From positions 1 through 20,718 of the forward strand of contig WKLE02002513.1 in the NCBI GenBank assembly GCA_014885115.2: a stretch of DNA of 20,718 nucleotides, written 5' to 3'. This document shows, one piece after another, positions 10,146 through 19,095 of this stretch. The notes beneath the pieces are model-generated. The model saw nothing but the letters and a program-made list of their open reading frames with translations, was not told where the DNA came from and did not search any database. Numbering within the stretch: the stretch's first letter is position 1; every line of letters starts with the position of its first letter. The position numbers were made by a program, and so were the translations under genes. The stretch is from Asterionellopsis glacialis (lineage: Eukaryota > Bacillariophyta > Plagiogrammaphyceae > Rhaphoneidales > Asterionellopsidaceae).

Positions 10146-10317
10146 CTTATATTTTTTGTTCTTTTGCTCTGTTTATTGGCATATCAGAGCAGTACATTCC
10201 TTTTAGACACTTGTACATGCTCATAGGAAAGTACTAGTGTCCTACAAGTAACATTGTGGGTACTCATAGGATACCTCTACAGGTACATTTCACACTCAGA
10301 GTAAGTATGATTAGCCA

Positions 10318-10373
10318 ACCTGTATATTCTAAGGTATGCATTACCACCTGTATATTCTATGGTAAGCATTACC
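10318..10373 (+). repeat. 28-bp tandem duplication
   Basis: ACCTGTATATTCTAAGG... at 10318-10345 is repeated at 10346-10373 with two or three mismatches (TAAGGTATGC versus TATGGTAAGC), followed by a further ACCTAAATA start. Confidence 0.75.
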
Positions 10374-10638
10374 ACCTAAATAACTCTATTTTGAATAATT
10401 TCATTGGTCACTATTTTTAATGCATGCATTATGAGCATTATGATTGGCTATGAAGCAATGTATTTTTAATTTGTACTTTACAACTTTTGAATCAAAAATC
10501 TCCACCACTACCTCCCCATAGCCAAAAAGTCCAATAAACTTGCTCCAATACCTGATGAGCCCTGTTTATTACAGGTCAGAGCTGGAAATAAACAACAGTG
10601 CCTAGTTTGGCAAACTTGATGTTACATTGAATTTATCT
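10374..10638. other. Non-coding AT-rich stretch
   Basis: I see no gene, RNA gene or clear repeat. TGCATGCAT (~10420) is a short palindrome of no evident meaning. Confidence 0.5.
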
Positions 10639-11292
10639 TTAATGACTCTCAAGAAAGTATTGTTGGGTGGGAAAAGGAGGTCTTCTTGGTGGTGTTTCAA
10701 TATCTCTGAGAGTAATTTCTGTAGTTTTTTGTTTAGGTGTGCTGAGGTCAAGACTATCATGTGGGACCTGCTTTGTGTTCTTATATCCTCTTAGGTGAAC
10801 TTCCATGAGGTTCTCAATACAATATTTGATTGGTACTCCCGTATCAGTAGTAGGAACAGAGGGTAACAAAAGTGTTGTCTTTTTTCCTGGTGCTCACCAT
10901 TTATTTACCTTGCCAAGAAGAGCAACTGGTGGTTTCATGTAAGGAGGAGTTGGAACAGTCACCATGCTTGTTCTTTAGTAAACCCTCAATGTTGAAAAGA
11001 AGCTCTTTGGGACCACCTCAGAGAGAGAAGACTTAACGCAGTTCAAAGTATGCAGCAGATGCTATCCAAACTGCACTCTCTGAAAAACTGTTTGCTTTGG
11101 ATATTTTTCCTGTACATCCTCAAAGAAACAGCCTAATGGAAAGACAGGCAAAGGCCCTTGTCTAGCCCCTACAATCTTGCAACTCATGAAGAATTGTTTG
11201 AACCATAGTGCACCAACAGTTAGATCTTGAGACAAATGTTGGTGATTCTTCTGCCCTATGCCTCTAGTGTCAACAGTGGCACAACACAACAA
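10639..11292 (-). pseudogene. Unidentified broken coding remnant
   Basis: One minus-strand frame runs from ~11292 down to TAA at 10639, interrupted only by TAG 11064-11062 and two further stops between ~10990 and ~10890. That is three internal stops in ~217 codons of AT-rich DNA, fewer than expected by chance. Translated pieces look protein-like: VGALWFKQFFMSC, GPLPVFPLGCFFEDVQEKYP, VTVPTPPYMKPPVALLGKV and ETPPRRPPFPTQQYF. I recognise no family. There is no start codon in good context and TGA precedes the frame immediately. It lies in the CpG-poor block, so it may be a fossil of another mobile element or a dead host gene. Confidence 0.4.
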
Positions 11293-12595
11293 TCAGACAA
11301 ACAACAACACATAAAAAAAAAGAAGACTTTTATTTGGTGGTGCAAATTATGAGCTAGTTTAAAGAGTTAGTTTTATGCTGGAGAAATCCAGCAATATAGT
11401 AAGAAGTAAATTTTCAGGAAATGTTAGTAAAAGGTAAATTGGAGTCCATCTGCGTGTCCCTGCATCAATCAGCCATCCTCAAGAGTGTACTACAGGGAGT
11501 GTAGTTCATCTACCCTTTTTTTATCAGATCATAATGCAAAAGGTGGTGTACCAGCTTCCTTATTAGTTCTCCTGATAAATGTTCATGGACTGTGTGAAAG
11601 TGACATGTCATGGTGTGTCCCATTGTTGGTGATGATCACTAGTATGTGGTGGTTATGTTACCAGCAGTTTGGTAGAAGCCAACACCATCTGACATGCAAC
11701 TTTAAAAAAAAACATGGCAGTTGAAGTTGGACATAGCACCAGCAGTCAAGATTTCAGGTCTAATGTAACTGAGTACCAGTTTAAGCTGAATTAAATCCCA
11801 TGCATTTTTTGGCATTTCACACACGTGTCATAAAAAAAATCCCTTTTTCCTTGTTCACAATGGTCCCACTTAAGGCCATCCAAGACCTATCTTAACTCAA
11901 CTCTTTTGATCTAAGAAGTTTACAATACATTATAAACTATAAAAGAAGATATGTACAACATTAAAACAATAGAAACTATTTGAATTTCATTAAATATTTA
12001 GGTTTCAATAGAGAGTGTTGAAATTTATATCAAGAAAAAAGGTGTTTGAACTGTGTCACACTTGTGTAACTCAATGTTTTCAGGCACTTATAAAAGTCAT
12101 CATGAATGGATAAGCATGGGATCAATTTATACAATGTTATTCTAGACATTGTCAAGTTTGTGTTTTGTATCATGAGTATTGTTTTAATTCCCAATACTGA
12201 TGAGTTATCATTGAGATTTTCATTGTGCACCATTTTTGAAAAGTTGACAGAGGACCTGGTTGGTTAGGCATGAGTTTGCTACAAGCAGAGTTGCAATCAA
12301 TGGGGGTATATTTATTCCCCCAGGTGTACACCACACCACACAAGTTTCTCAAGAAACAAATAGAAATTATGGACTCTTCAAGTCTGTGCTCTGCCACATT
12401 CTTCATACTCTATTAAATGAAAGACTTGCACTATCATGAGATAAGGCAAAGATGAGACACAAAGGCAACCAATCAAATGCAGCACCCATCAAAAAGGTAT
12501 CACTGAGTAGGGCCAACTACCTTGTGATACTTAATGGAAGAAAGAATGGTGACAACATTACACCCCTGAGGTAACTGTTTGAAACAACTTTCTGA
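11293..12595. other. Non-coding AT-rich stretch
   Basis: No supported gene. Scattered frames of 60-80 codons on both strands (for example minus-strand 12406-12170) lack recognisable motifs. Only two CpGs fall in 1.3 kb (11452, 11824). An 8-9 base A run lies near 11313-11321. Confidence 0.45.
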
Positions 12596-13453
12596 GAAGA
12601 AAGAAATGCATCTGCCTGGAAAGCATGTGGGGCAGTCCCACTAACAAGGAAAGTGTTGGAAGATCCTTCTATGAGACATGAGTTGGACAACACAGCTTTG
12701 ATTGCTGAAACAACTAATAATAATATTACTGCTACAATTGAAAACAATGATACAAAGTATGACTGGTCCAATGTGACCTTACTAGTGGACTTGGAGGAAA
12801 GTAATAAAGTACTATGCAATATCATGATGAGCAAAATAAAAGGAATGAGTGGTGGTGATCCCTTATTAGACAAGGTCAAAAGAAAAGATAAGGCACTTAT
12901 AGAGAGACTACCAGAGTCTGCCACACAAGAAGAACAAGTTAAGGGGATGGTTAAAAAATGGCTTGAACTTATCTAGCCTATTCTACACTATTGGTCTGAA
13001 TTGTTTAGAGTACGGATGAAATATTTTTGGCTTGGGAATACAAAGGACAAAAGGAAAAATATAAGAAAGAGATAAAGGACTACAAAAATTTACAGTAGAT
13101 GAAGACTGCACATGATAATGCAAAACAGGTTCTTGAGTCAGGGAAGACTATAGTTCTGAATTTGAGATGTCTTCTGAAGTAAAAAATGGGTGACAATAAG
13201 TATGGTTTTAAAAAAAGGTAGGCTCTATGAATAAAAAGGATTTAATAGATTTATGGGATAAGTACAAGGACAAGATGGTGGATGAGATTGTCCTGGGGGA
13301 TCAACCAATGAAACCTCCCATACCAAATACTGGAGGAAACTGAAATCGGTAAAAATTTTGACGGATAAGTTCAACGCATTCCTAGCTACAGCAGACTATG
13401 TGAGTGACCAGCAACTCAAGCAGGTTTATGCTGCAATTAAAGGGAGTGTGTAG
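12596..13453 (+). pseudogene. Unidentified Lys/Asp-rich broken gene
   Basis: Coding-like sequence follows several + strand frames. Frame 2 at 12596-12976 (TAG) is open for ~126 codons with NASAWKACGAVPLTRKVLEDP and KRKDKALIERLPESATQEEQ. Frame 1 at 13036-13182 (TAG 13096, TAA 13180) gives EYKGQKEKYKKEIKDYKNLQ and KTAHDNAKQVLESGK. Frame 0 at 13227-13343 gives MNKKDLIDLWDKYKDKMVDE. Frame 2 at 13328-13453 gives KILTDKFNAFLATADYVSDQ and QQLKQVYAAIKGSV. The charged, helical character is continuous across frames, suggesting one decayed gene with at least three frameshifts. I do not recognise the family; a protein of a mobile element is possible. Confidence 0.4.
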
Positions 13454-13599
13454 GGACAAAGGTGGGGTGTCCATTGCAGAGGATAATGAAGCCTAAAATA
13501 GAATCTCATTGTCATCTTCATCAATTTGTGAGAGTTTTTTTAAAAGAGCGACTCAAGCTTGACACAGCTTTTACCGGGCTTTTTTAGAGACTTTTTCTG

Positions 13600-13708
13600 T
13601 AGATTCTATGGGATTTTGTACTGGATGGAATTCATTTCGGCAAACAAGAAAAAAATTGTATAGATTCAACATGATTTTGTACTGAATGGGATTCGTTTTG
13701 GCTTAAAC
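13600..13708 (+). repeat. Imperfect 61-bp tandem duplication
   Basis: TAGATTC...GATTTTGTACTG(G/A)ATGG(A/G)ATTC...GGC...AAAC occurs at 13600-13645 and again from 13661, with about 80% identity by eye. It sits at the boundary where CpGs become normal again. Confidence 0.65.
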
Positions 13709-14257
13709 TGGTACCTGGTGCACTAGTCATGATAGGTTTAGCCCCTTTTTTGGATGATGCAATGCCTCTGTGTGGTCAAAAACAGGAGTCTATGACTCTT
13801 GGCTCTGGAAAGCATTATCTAACTTTAACTCTAATAATTTAATTTCGTATGTATTATAGCGTCTGAGAGGATAAGGACAGACCGAAGGTCTGAGGTCTGA
13901 CCAAGTGCTTCGAGTGCTGGTTCGAGTACGCATGTGATGGTGATGGTTGATCGATCTGATGGGATATGGACATGATATTGTTATCTTGCAAAACGCGCCC
14001 TTTTGCTCTGGAACTACTAAATACCACCACTAGAGTACACCGGTAGAGGAGCGACGGAGAAGAAAGCCATCTTGGTTCACAAGGTTCAGAAAGCAGTTTT
14101 GAACTTACTTCCCTGCGTAACAATCTCAAAAGTGCAGAACCAAGTAGCTGAGAACTAACCCAATTCGAATTTTCTCAGTGTCTATTTCTAGACTGCGTTC
14201 TATTGGAACAATTGAATACTAATATCGACAACGACGACAACGACGATTGATACTGCC
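13709..14257 (+). promoter_or_regulatory. Upstream region of the 2OG oxygenase gene
   Basis: Non-coding, with ordinary CpG content from about 13840. A small AGACC-GAA-GGTCT hairpin lies at 13879-13891, followed by another GGTCTGACC. Just before the start codon is a short CGACAA/CGACGA repeat (14226-14246). No TATA box or other core element can be assigned with confidence. Confidence 0.4.
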
Positions 14258-15586
14258 ATGATTCCTAATAAAAAATGTTGTCTTGGGGCATGTCTACTCC
14301 TGTTATCATTTATGCCCTTCTTTGGATATGGTTTTAGCTTTGGCAGTATAGCGCATCAGCTTCATCATCATGGTTGTTCTTCTTCCTTTATCAAATCTTG
14401 TGTGTCAACAAGTCGATCATTATTTGATCCTGATATTATTAGACACACAGTGGTGGATGTATCAAATTTACCTTTTACAAAAAAGAAAACAAGAAAGAGC
14501 AAAACAACAACACTTTTACAACAATCAAGTACTTCTTCGGAATCCATCAATACTACTATTACTACCGATAGTAGTTGCAGTAATGACAAGAAAAGTCATG
14601 ATAATAATATCGTTGGAATCAATAGTAATTTTTTTGGAACAGTATCTCGTATCAAAATGGGTAATAATGATTCTTCATTTGTACGAGAATGTGGTGTTCC
14701 AACCTTTCTATCGAATGCTTCCTTTGAGGAAAGTGGTGTTGTTACAACTATGCAACCAAAACAACAACAACGTCGTCGTCGTGGATTGGAGGGTGTTTTA
14801 AATCAAGGACCTGCCTTTGTGGTGGATAATGTATTATCGAAAGATGTGTGTGAAGACATTATTGCAACATGTGAAAGTATAGAATTTGGTAACTTCAAAG
14901 CTGGTAAAAATCATCATGGTGCTATGCAAATGTTGGTATCACAATCGTTAGCCAATGGTCTTGGACAAATACTAAGTCGTCATGTAGATGTGGAACAAGT
15001 GAAAGAACGACATGAAGAGATGAAGAGTAGAAGTAGTAGTAGTTTTGGTGATGCAGCAGCAACAACAACAACAACAAGAGAAAATGAAAATGATATTGAT
15101 TTTGTGTATAGTGGTTTGAATCGTCGTTGGAGGATTTATAGGTATGCACCTGGTGGTGAAGAAACATTTGCACCACATATTGATGCAGGATTTCCACCAT
15201 CAGGACTTTCTCAAGACAATACAACTCTCATTTGGGATGATTCTTCTTCCACAGACGAAACGATTGTTTCACGATTGACTGTACTCATGTATCTCAATGA
15301 TGACTTTGTAGGTGGAGAAACCAAATTTTATGAATCGGAAAAGCAACAACAAGAAAAATATTATGATGACGGTAATGTTTCTCCAAATGTGATTGCATCA
15401 GTCCATCCTATACAGGGATCTGTTTTGGTATTTCCACAAGCTGTAACAGAAGAAGCTGTTGAATATGCACGTCAGTATTGGCCACAACATGAGGGTTCAC
15501 CTGTCTTGCATGGAAATCGTCCTAAATATGTCATTCGATCTGATATTTTGTTTAGTGAACAAGTGAATGTTCCACCCTTTGAGTAA
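14258..15586 (+). CDS. 2-oxoglutarate/Fe(II) dioxygenase, prolyl 4-hydroxylase-like
   Basis: Intact 442-residue protein. ATG 14258 is the first Met after an in-frame TGA at 14213. Residues ~1-25 (two Lys, then LGACLLLLSFMPFFGYG) form a signal-peptide-like segment. The following GFSFGS and Ser-rich region could act as a diatom plastid or other organelle presequence, but the ASAF-type motif is imperfect. Residues ~50-175 are Ser/Thr/Asn/Gln-rich linker. The catalytic double-stranded beta-helix spans ~180-432. It has NQGPAFVVDNVLS at the start, iron ligands H307 and D309 in PHIDAGF, LTVLMYLNDDFVGGETKFY, distal His H411 in HEGSPV, and a 2OG-binding basic residue probably at K423 in PKYVIRSDILF. 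Members hydroxylate protein prolyl or other side chains using 2-oxoglutarate and O2; the substrate is unknown. No introns are needed. The broken methyltransferase-like gene starts 15 bases after its stop. Confidence 0.85.
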   Translation: MIPNKKCCLGACLLLLSFMPFFGYGFSFGSIAHQLHHHGCSSSFIKSCVSTSRSLFDPDIIRHTVVDVSNLPFTKKKTRKSKTTTLLQQSSTSSESINTTITTDSSCSNDKKSHDNNIVGINSNFFGTVSRIKMGNNDSSFVRECGVPTFLSNASFEESGVVTTMQPKQQQRRRRGLEGVLNQGPAFVVDNVLSKDVCEDIIATCESIEFGNFKAGKNHHGAMQMLVSQSLANGLGQILSRHVDVEQVKERHEEMKSRSSSSFGDAAATTTTTRENENDIDFVYSGLNRRWRIYRYAPGGEETFAPHIDAGFPPSGLSQDNTTLIWDDSSSTDETIVSRLTVLMYLNDDFVGGETKFYESEKQQQEKYYDDGNVSPNVIASVHPIQGSVLVFPQAVTEEAVEYARQYWPQHEGSPVLHGNRPKYVIRSDILFSEQVNVPPFE

Positions 15587-15601
15587 AAACGGTTGTATAG
15601 G

Positions 15602-16499
15602 TATGATGACATTGTAACACGTGCCTTTACACCTCAACCACCAAATCTTGGATAATGTATTTGTACAACATTGCAAGTCCTTGTACAGTCCTCATATGGG
15701 TGCTGAAAACTTGGGTCCCCTTTTTATATTCCTTTATACGATTTACCAAGAAATGAAAAATCGTTGAAATTGGTGCGGGGTATACCAGTTTATGGATATT
15801 ACATGCCTTGCAAGATTAATGATGAAGAAATGAAACGTATTCGTACTATTCAACGTCAAGATCAATGTCGATGAATGGACATTCATTGGACAGTACCAAA
15901 TTTAGTAGAAGACTATGTAGACTATGATACTCAAGATGGTAATGACGACAAGACATCATCGTCCATCGTCATCATCATTGCTTTGTATTGATAATTGTCT
16001 TCATCCAAAGGAAACGGCTACAGGTGCAAGAGCTGTTGCAAAGGCCTTGGGCTTGGATAAGTATTTACAGGGTGATGCATATGAAATGGATTTGTTTTTA
16101 GAACCAAATTCAATTGATGTATTGTGGTGTGACTTTGGTGTTGGATCCAACATGGCTGACTTTTGTTCCAAGGGAGGTGCATGGTCTTCCATTACACCGG
16201 GTGGATTTTTGATTTGTCACTCCGCATTGACCAATCAAGGAACACGAGATTGGTTGGAAGGCATACGTGAAGGTAAATCCCAAAGTATGACGGGTATACC
16301 ATCGGATGAATATGTAGAATCATCCTTATTGGAACCACATCAATATTTTCAAAATTCAATCACTATATTGCAAAAATGGAAACAAGGAAAAAGAGGATCG
16401 TCATTTTGCAACGCAAAGGAAGAACAAGATGGCAACAGTCATGAGGAGGAGGAGGACGACGACGTTTACAAAGAACCTATATATTCACAATATGCCTAA
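15602..16499 (+). pseudogene. Methyltransferase-like gene, broken, SAM motif I missing
   Basis: Frame 2 from 15602 to ~15985 reads coding-like (SPFYIPLYDLPRNEKSLKLV, GIPVYGYYMPCKINDEEMKR, MDIHWTVPNLVEDYVDYD) but carries a TAA (~15653), a TGA (~15701) and TGA 15872-15874. It then continues in frame 0 (15924-16499, 191 codons, TAA). The frame 0 part has LLCIDNCLHP, ATGARAVAKALGLD, SIDVLWCDFG and AWSSITPGGFLICHS, then LTNQGTRDWL. That order (acidic SAM-ribose site, DxLW, LxPGG) fits the second half of a class I SAM-dependent methyltransferase. The glycine-rich motif I that should lie just before LLCIDN is absent; an Asp/Ser tract joins the halves. Stops, shift and missing motif argue for a pseudogene. 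Sequencing error explains the shift less well than the loss. The tail is Glu/Asp-rich. Convergent with the phosphodiesterase gene. Confidence 0.55.
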
Positions 16500-16863
16500 A
16501 TAAAGAGGGCAGTGAAGAAGAATTAGACGGGACTACACCAGTCATAAAAAATCAAATCAGATATATAATAAATGAATAAATAAACTGACTGTCAATATCT
16601 GATTTTGAAAAAGTAAAACTGTAGACGTCCCAGATTCATCAAAAAATAAAAAGATTTAGAGATTTTGTCTTTCCACCACAAAAATCAGATATTTTCTTGT
16701 TTTTTTTAAAAAAATCATTTATCGTTTATATCCCTCTATCCTTTTCCTCTACCATATGGTACCCACTCTTTGTAATAATGTTCTTCTTCTTGTTGTTGCG
16801 TGTTTCGTTCACTTACCCACCCTATTGACACTTTATTTTTTAAAAAAGTCAAAAACACACAAG
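16500..16863. other. Convergent intergenic region / 3' UTRs
   Basis: AT-rich DNA between the + strand pseudogene stop and the minus-strand phosphodiesterase stop. It contains A and T runs (16701-16714, 16840-16848) and AATAAA-like hexamers near 16565-16582 that could serve as polyadenylation signals. No gene is seen. Confidence 0.5.
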
Positions 16864-19095
16864 TCATGGACTTAACGAAGAAGATGCGGAAGAACATTGA
16901 CTTTGTTGTGATGCATCTTGTAAGGATTCCATTAATACTTCCTTGGCCATTTGATCAACCATATGTTCTGTAATTTCAGCACCTTCCATTTGCCATCGTC
17001 GTTTGTTTTCCATGGCAAAGTATAAAAAGACGGATGATTTAGCACCAAAGACACCACATTTTTGCATTTTTTTAGCCAATGGTATAATATAGGCATCATA
17101 AAATTGTATTTGATTACCATACCATCCCATGGTGGGATCCCAGGATATACGATCAGCATGATAGGCTGTTAATAATTCTTTAAACAAACGTTTATTCCAT
17201 TTGACAAAGGTTGCAAAGGATTGCATAGTATGTGCTACATCCACAACATTCATCATTAAATCAATGACTGCATGTTGTTTTAACTTTAATTCACCTTCAC
17301 TTGTAGAGGCGTAGACATCTACCATTTTACCACCAAAATCAACTGATTTACGTAATCCTAATCGTTCAATTTGTATTTGACGTAAGGCTTGCGTGGTGGT
17401 AAAGAGTGAATATCGTTTACTCATGGCGGGTGCAGTATTATTTAGAGTATTGTTGGAGATACCACCAATACCAGCACCTGCATTTGTAAATGTAGTTGCA
17501 CCTGTACCACTACCACGATTACTAGTAGCACTATTCCTTCGACTATCCGATGCAAAGGGATCTTCTTCCTTAATAGTGGAGGTTTCAGACTGAAGACTTT
17601 CATTAGTTTGATGAGATTGGGAGGTATGTTCCGATTGATGTTGTTGTGGATCGACAGGTGGATCAAAGGCTTCATTCCATTTGGATTGTGCAATTTGCAT
17701 ACGTTCTGGATTAGATATATCAGTTGCTAATACCATATCAATAACAGTACGTCGAAATTCTTTACGTGTTTCCTTATCAGGTATGATACATTTCTTCAAC
17801 AAGGCAAATCGTTTTTGTGTCAAGGTGGAAAATGCAATTTGTAATGAATTTTGTTCTGCCACACTTAAATCATTGTGTAGTATAGCTAATTCATCTTCTT
17901 CATCTACCAATGTTGAATTGGGTACACCCTGATGATCCACATCATGAATGAGTGCGGAAAACATGAGTGCAAATCGTAACAGAGCATTGTTGTATATACC
18001 AAAGGTTGCTTCATGTAATCGATCAGCATCATTTTCACGTGAATCACCATTATACGATTCAACACTTCCCAAGGATACACGACGTCCTGGTACAGCACCA
18101 ATATGTTGTAATGTTGCACGACGACGTGTGGGGACTTCAGGTGCGGCATAAGGATTGTTATTGTTATTGTCACCATGATTGTTATTGGGGTGTGTTTCGT
18201 TGGATTCTGTACCATCGGGTGCCGAGGGATTATTAGATGTAATGGAATTCAAATTAGAATCGACACGTATATCCTGATCATTCAATACCATACTTAATAA
18301 TTTATTGACAGATACCGTGACATGCGTGGCATGTTCAAAGGCATGGTAATGTACATGATTGTACTTGGATCCAATTTCAGCAATATACATTCGTAATTGA
18401 TGTCGTATGGGTTCTGACAAGTCAACACCAAAGCTATCCATAAATTCATGTGCGTACAAGGGTTTACTCAAAACTAAATCCTTGAGACGCACCAAGAACA
18501 ATGATGTAACTTGATCCACCATTAATTCAAAATTAGATGTTGCCGATAAGGCACCATTACAATTACCAATTTCATGCCATGGTTGTTCTGTTAAATTTTC
18601 TGCCAACCATTCAGGTTCTGTTGATCCTGGTTGATAATTCCTAGTTACGTCATCTTCATTATTTTCATCTGTATAATATTTACCAGCACCAATATTGTTC
18701 TTACTTTGTCCTTTTGTTGTTCTTCTTGTTGTTGTTTTTTCTTGTGCCTGTGCTTGATCACGTTTGTGTTGTAGTACAATAGAACTTCGTAATGTTGAAA
18801 GACCATACTTGTGAGTAGGAGGACCATCATCTTGGGTAGTCCTTGTTGGAGTTGGAGTAGTACTCGTAGTCATTTCACGAGCAGCAGCATTGCCATTTTC
18901 ATCATCATTACCATCAGCAGCAGCAACAGTGTTGTTGTTGTCGTTACTATTGTTATCATCATCCTCGTGATTGACTTTCATACTACTTGCACCACTCGAG
19001 TGTAAACTTTCATCATTGTTAGTATCATTATCATCATTATCATAATGGTGATGATGATCATGATAGTGATCATGATCGTGATGATCGTCAGTCAT
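16864..19095 (-). CDS. 3',5'-cyclic nucleotide phosphodiesterase (class I, HD fold)
   Basis: Intact 743-residue protein. ATG 19095 is the first Met after an in-frame TAA (19134-19132). It hydrolyses cAMP and/or cGMP. The PDEase domain spans ~190-720: YHAFEHA (250-256, metal/catalytic His H251 and H255), LIHDVDHQG with H384 and D385, LATDIS (D459), VVDVAHTM with the last metal Asp D619, and GNQIQFYDAYIIPL where Q662 matches the invariant base-binding Gln. The first signature differs from HNxxHA by Ala for Asn at 252. Two low-complexity insertions stretch the domain: ~270-350 (Asn-rich) and ~480-560 (Gln/Ser/Thr/Gly). The N-terminus (1-30) is His/Asp-rich and could bind metal (inference); 30-150 is disordered and Asn/Asp-rich. 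No membrane segment or cyclase domain is present, although I recall diatom PDEs fused to cyclases. Likely soluble. No introns needed. Confidence 0.88.
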   Translation of the reverse strand: MTDDHHDHDHYHDHHHHYDNDDNDTNNDESLHSSGASSMKVNHEDDDNNSNDNNNTVAAADGNDDENGNAAAREMTTSTTPTPTRTTQDDGPPTHKYGLSTLRSSIVLQHKRDQAQAQEKTTTRRTTKGQSKNNIGAGKYYTDENNEDDVTRNYQPGSTEPEWLAENLTEQPWHEIGNCNGALSATSNFELMVDQVTSLFLVRLKDLVLSKPLYAHEFMDSFGVDLSEPIRHQLRMYIAEIGSKYNHVHYHAFEHATHVTVSVNKLLSMVLNDQDIRVDSNLNSITSNNPSAPDGTESNETHPNNNHGDNNNNNPYAAPEVPTRRRATLQHIGAVPGRRVSLGSVESYNGDSRENDADRLHEATFGIYNNALLRFALMFSALIHDVDHQGVPNSTLVDEEDELAILHNDLSVAEQNSLQIAFSTLTQKRFALLKKCIIPDKETRKEFRRTVIDMVLATDISNPERMQIAQSKWNEAFDPPVDPQQHQSEHTSQSHQTNESLQSETSTIKEEDPFASDSRRNSATSNRGSGTGATTFTNAGAGIGGISNNTLNNTAPAMSKRYSLFTTTQALRQIQIERLGLRKSVDFGGKMVDVYASTSEGELKLKQHAVIDLMMNVVDVAHTMQSFATFVKWNKRLFKELLTAYHADRISWDPTMGWYGNQIQFYDAYIIPLAKKMQKCGVFGAKSSVFLYFAMENKRRWQMEGAEITEHMVDQMAKEVLMESLQDASQQSQCSSASSSLSP

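Larger units (their letters stand above)
8599..13326. other. CpG-desert block, AT-rich, repeat-bearing
   Basis: By my reading the 4.7 kb contains only six CpG dinucleotides (near 9549, 10840, 11037, 11452, 11824 and 13014), although C and G are each clearly present and TpG and CpA are frequent. From 8599 to 9548 there are none. The genes downstream (14258-19095) and the left flank (1-694) carry CpGs at ordinary frequency. The block holds degenerate tandem repeats and broken coding remnants. The pattern fits long-term cytosine methylation and deamination of silenced DNA, or a foreign CpG-suppressed origin. Confidence 0.85.

Noticed and set aside
12170..12406. Minus-strand 78-codon frame
   Set aside because: No recognisable motif and no continuation in the same frame; lacks the multi-segment support of the two remnants listed.
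13905..13935. GGTTCGAGT tRNA T-loop-like string
   Set aside because: No matching T-stem, anticodon arm or acceptor stem around it.
14922..15224. Minus-strand frames with Leu or Cys runs
   Set aside because: Antisense shadows of trinucleotide-rich parts of the oxygenase gene.
17393..18236. Several + strand frames inside the phosphodiesterase
   Set aside because: Antisense shadows of a strongly supported minus-strand gene.
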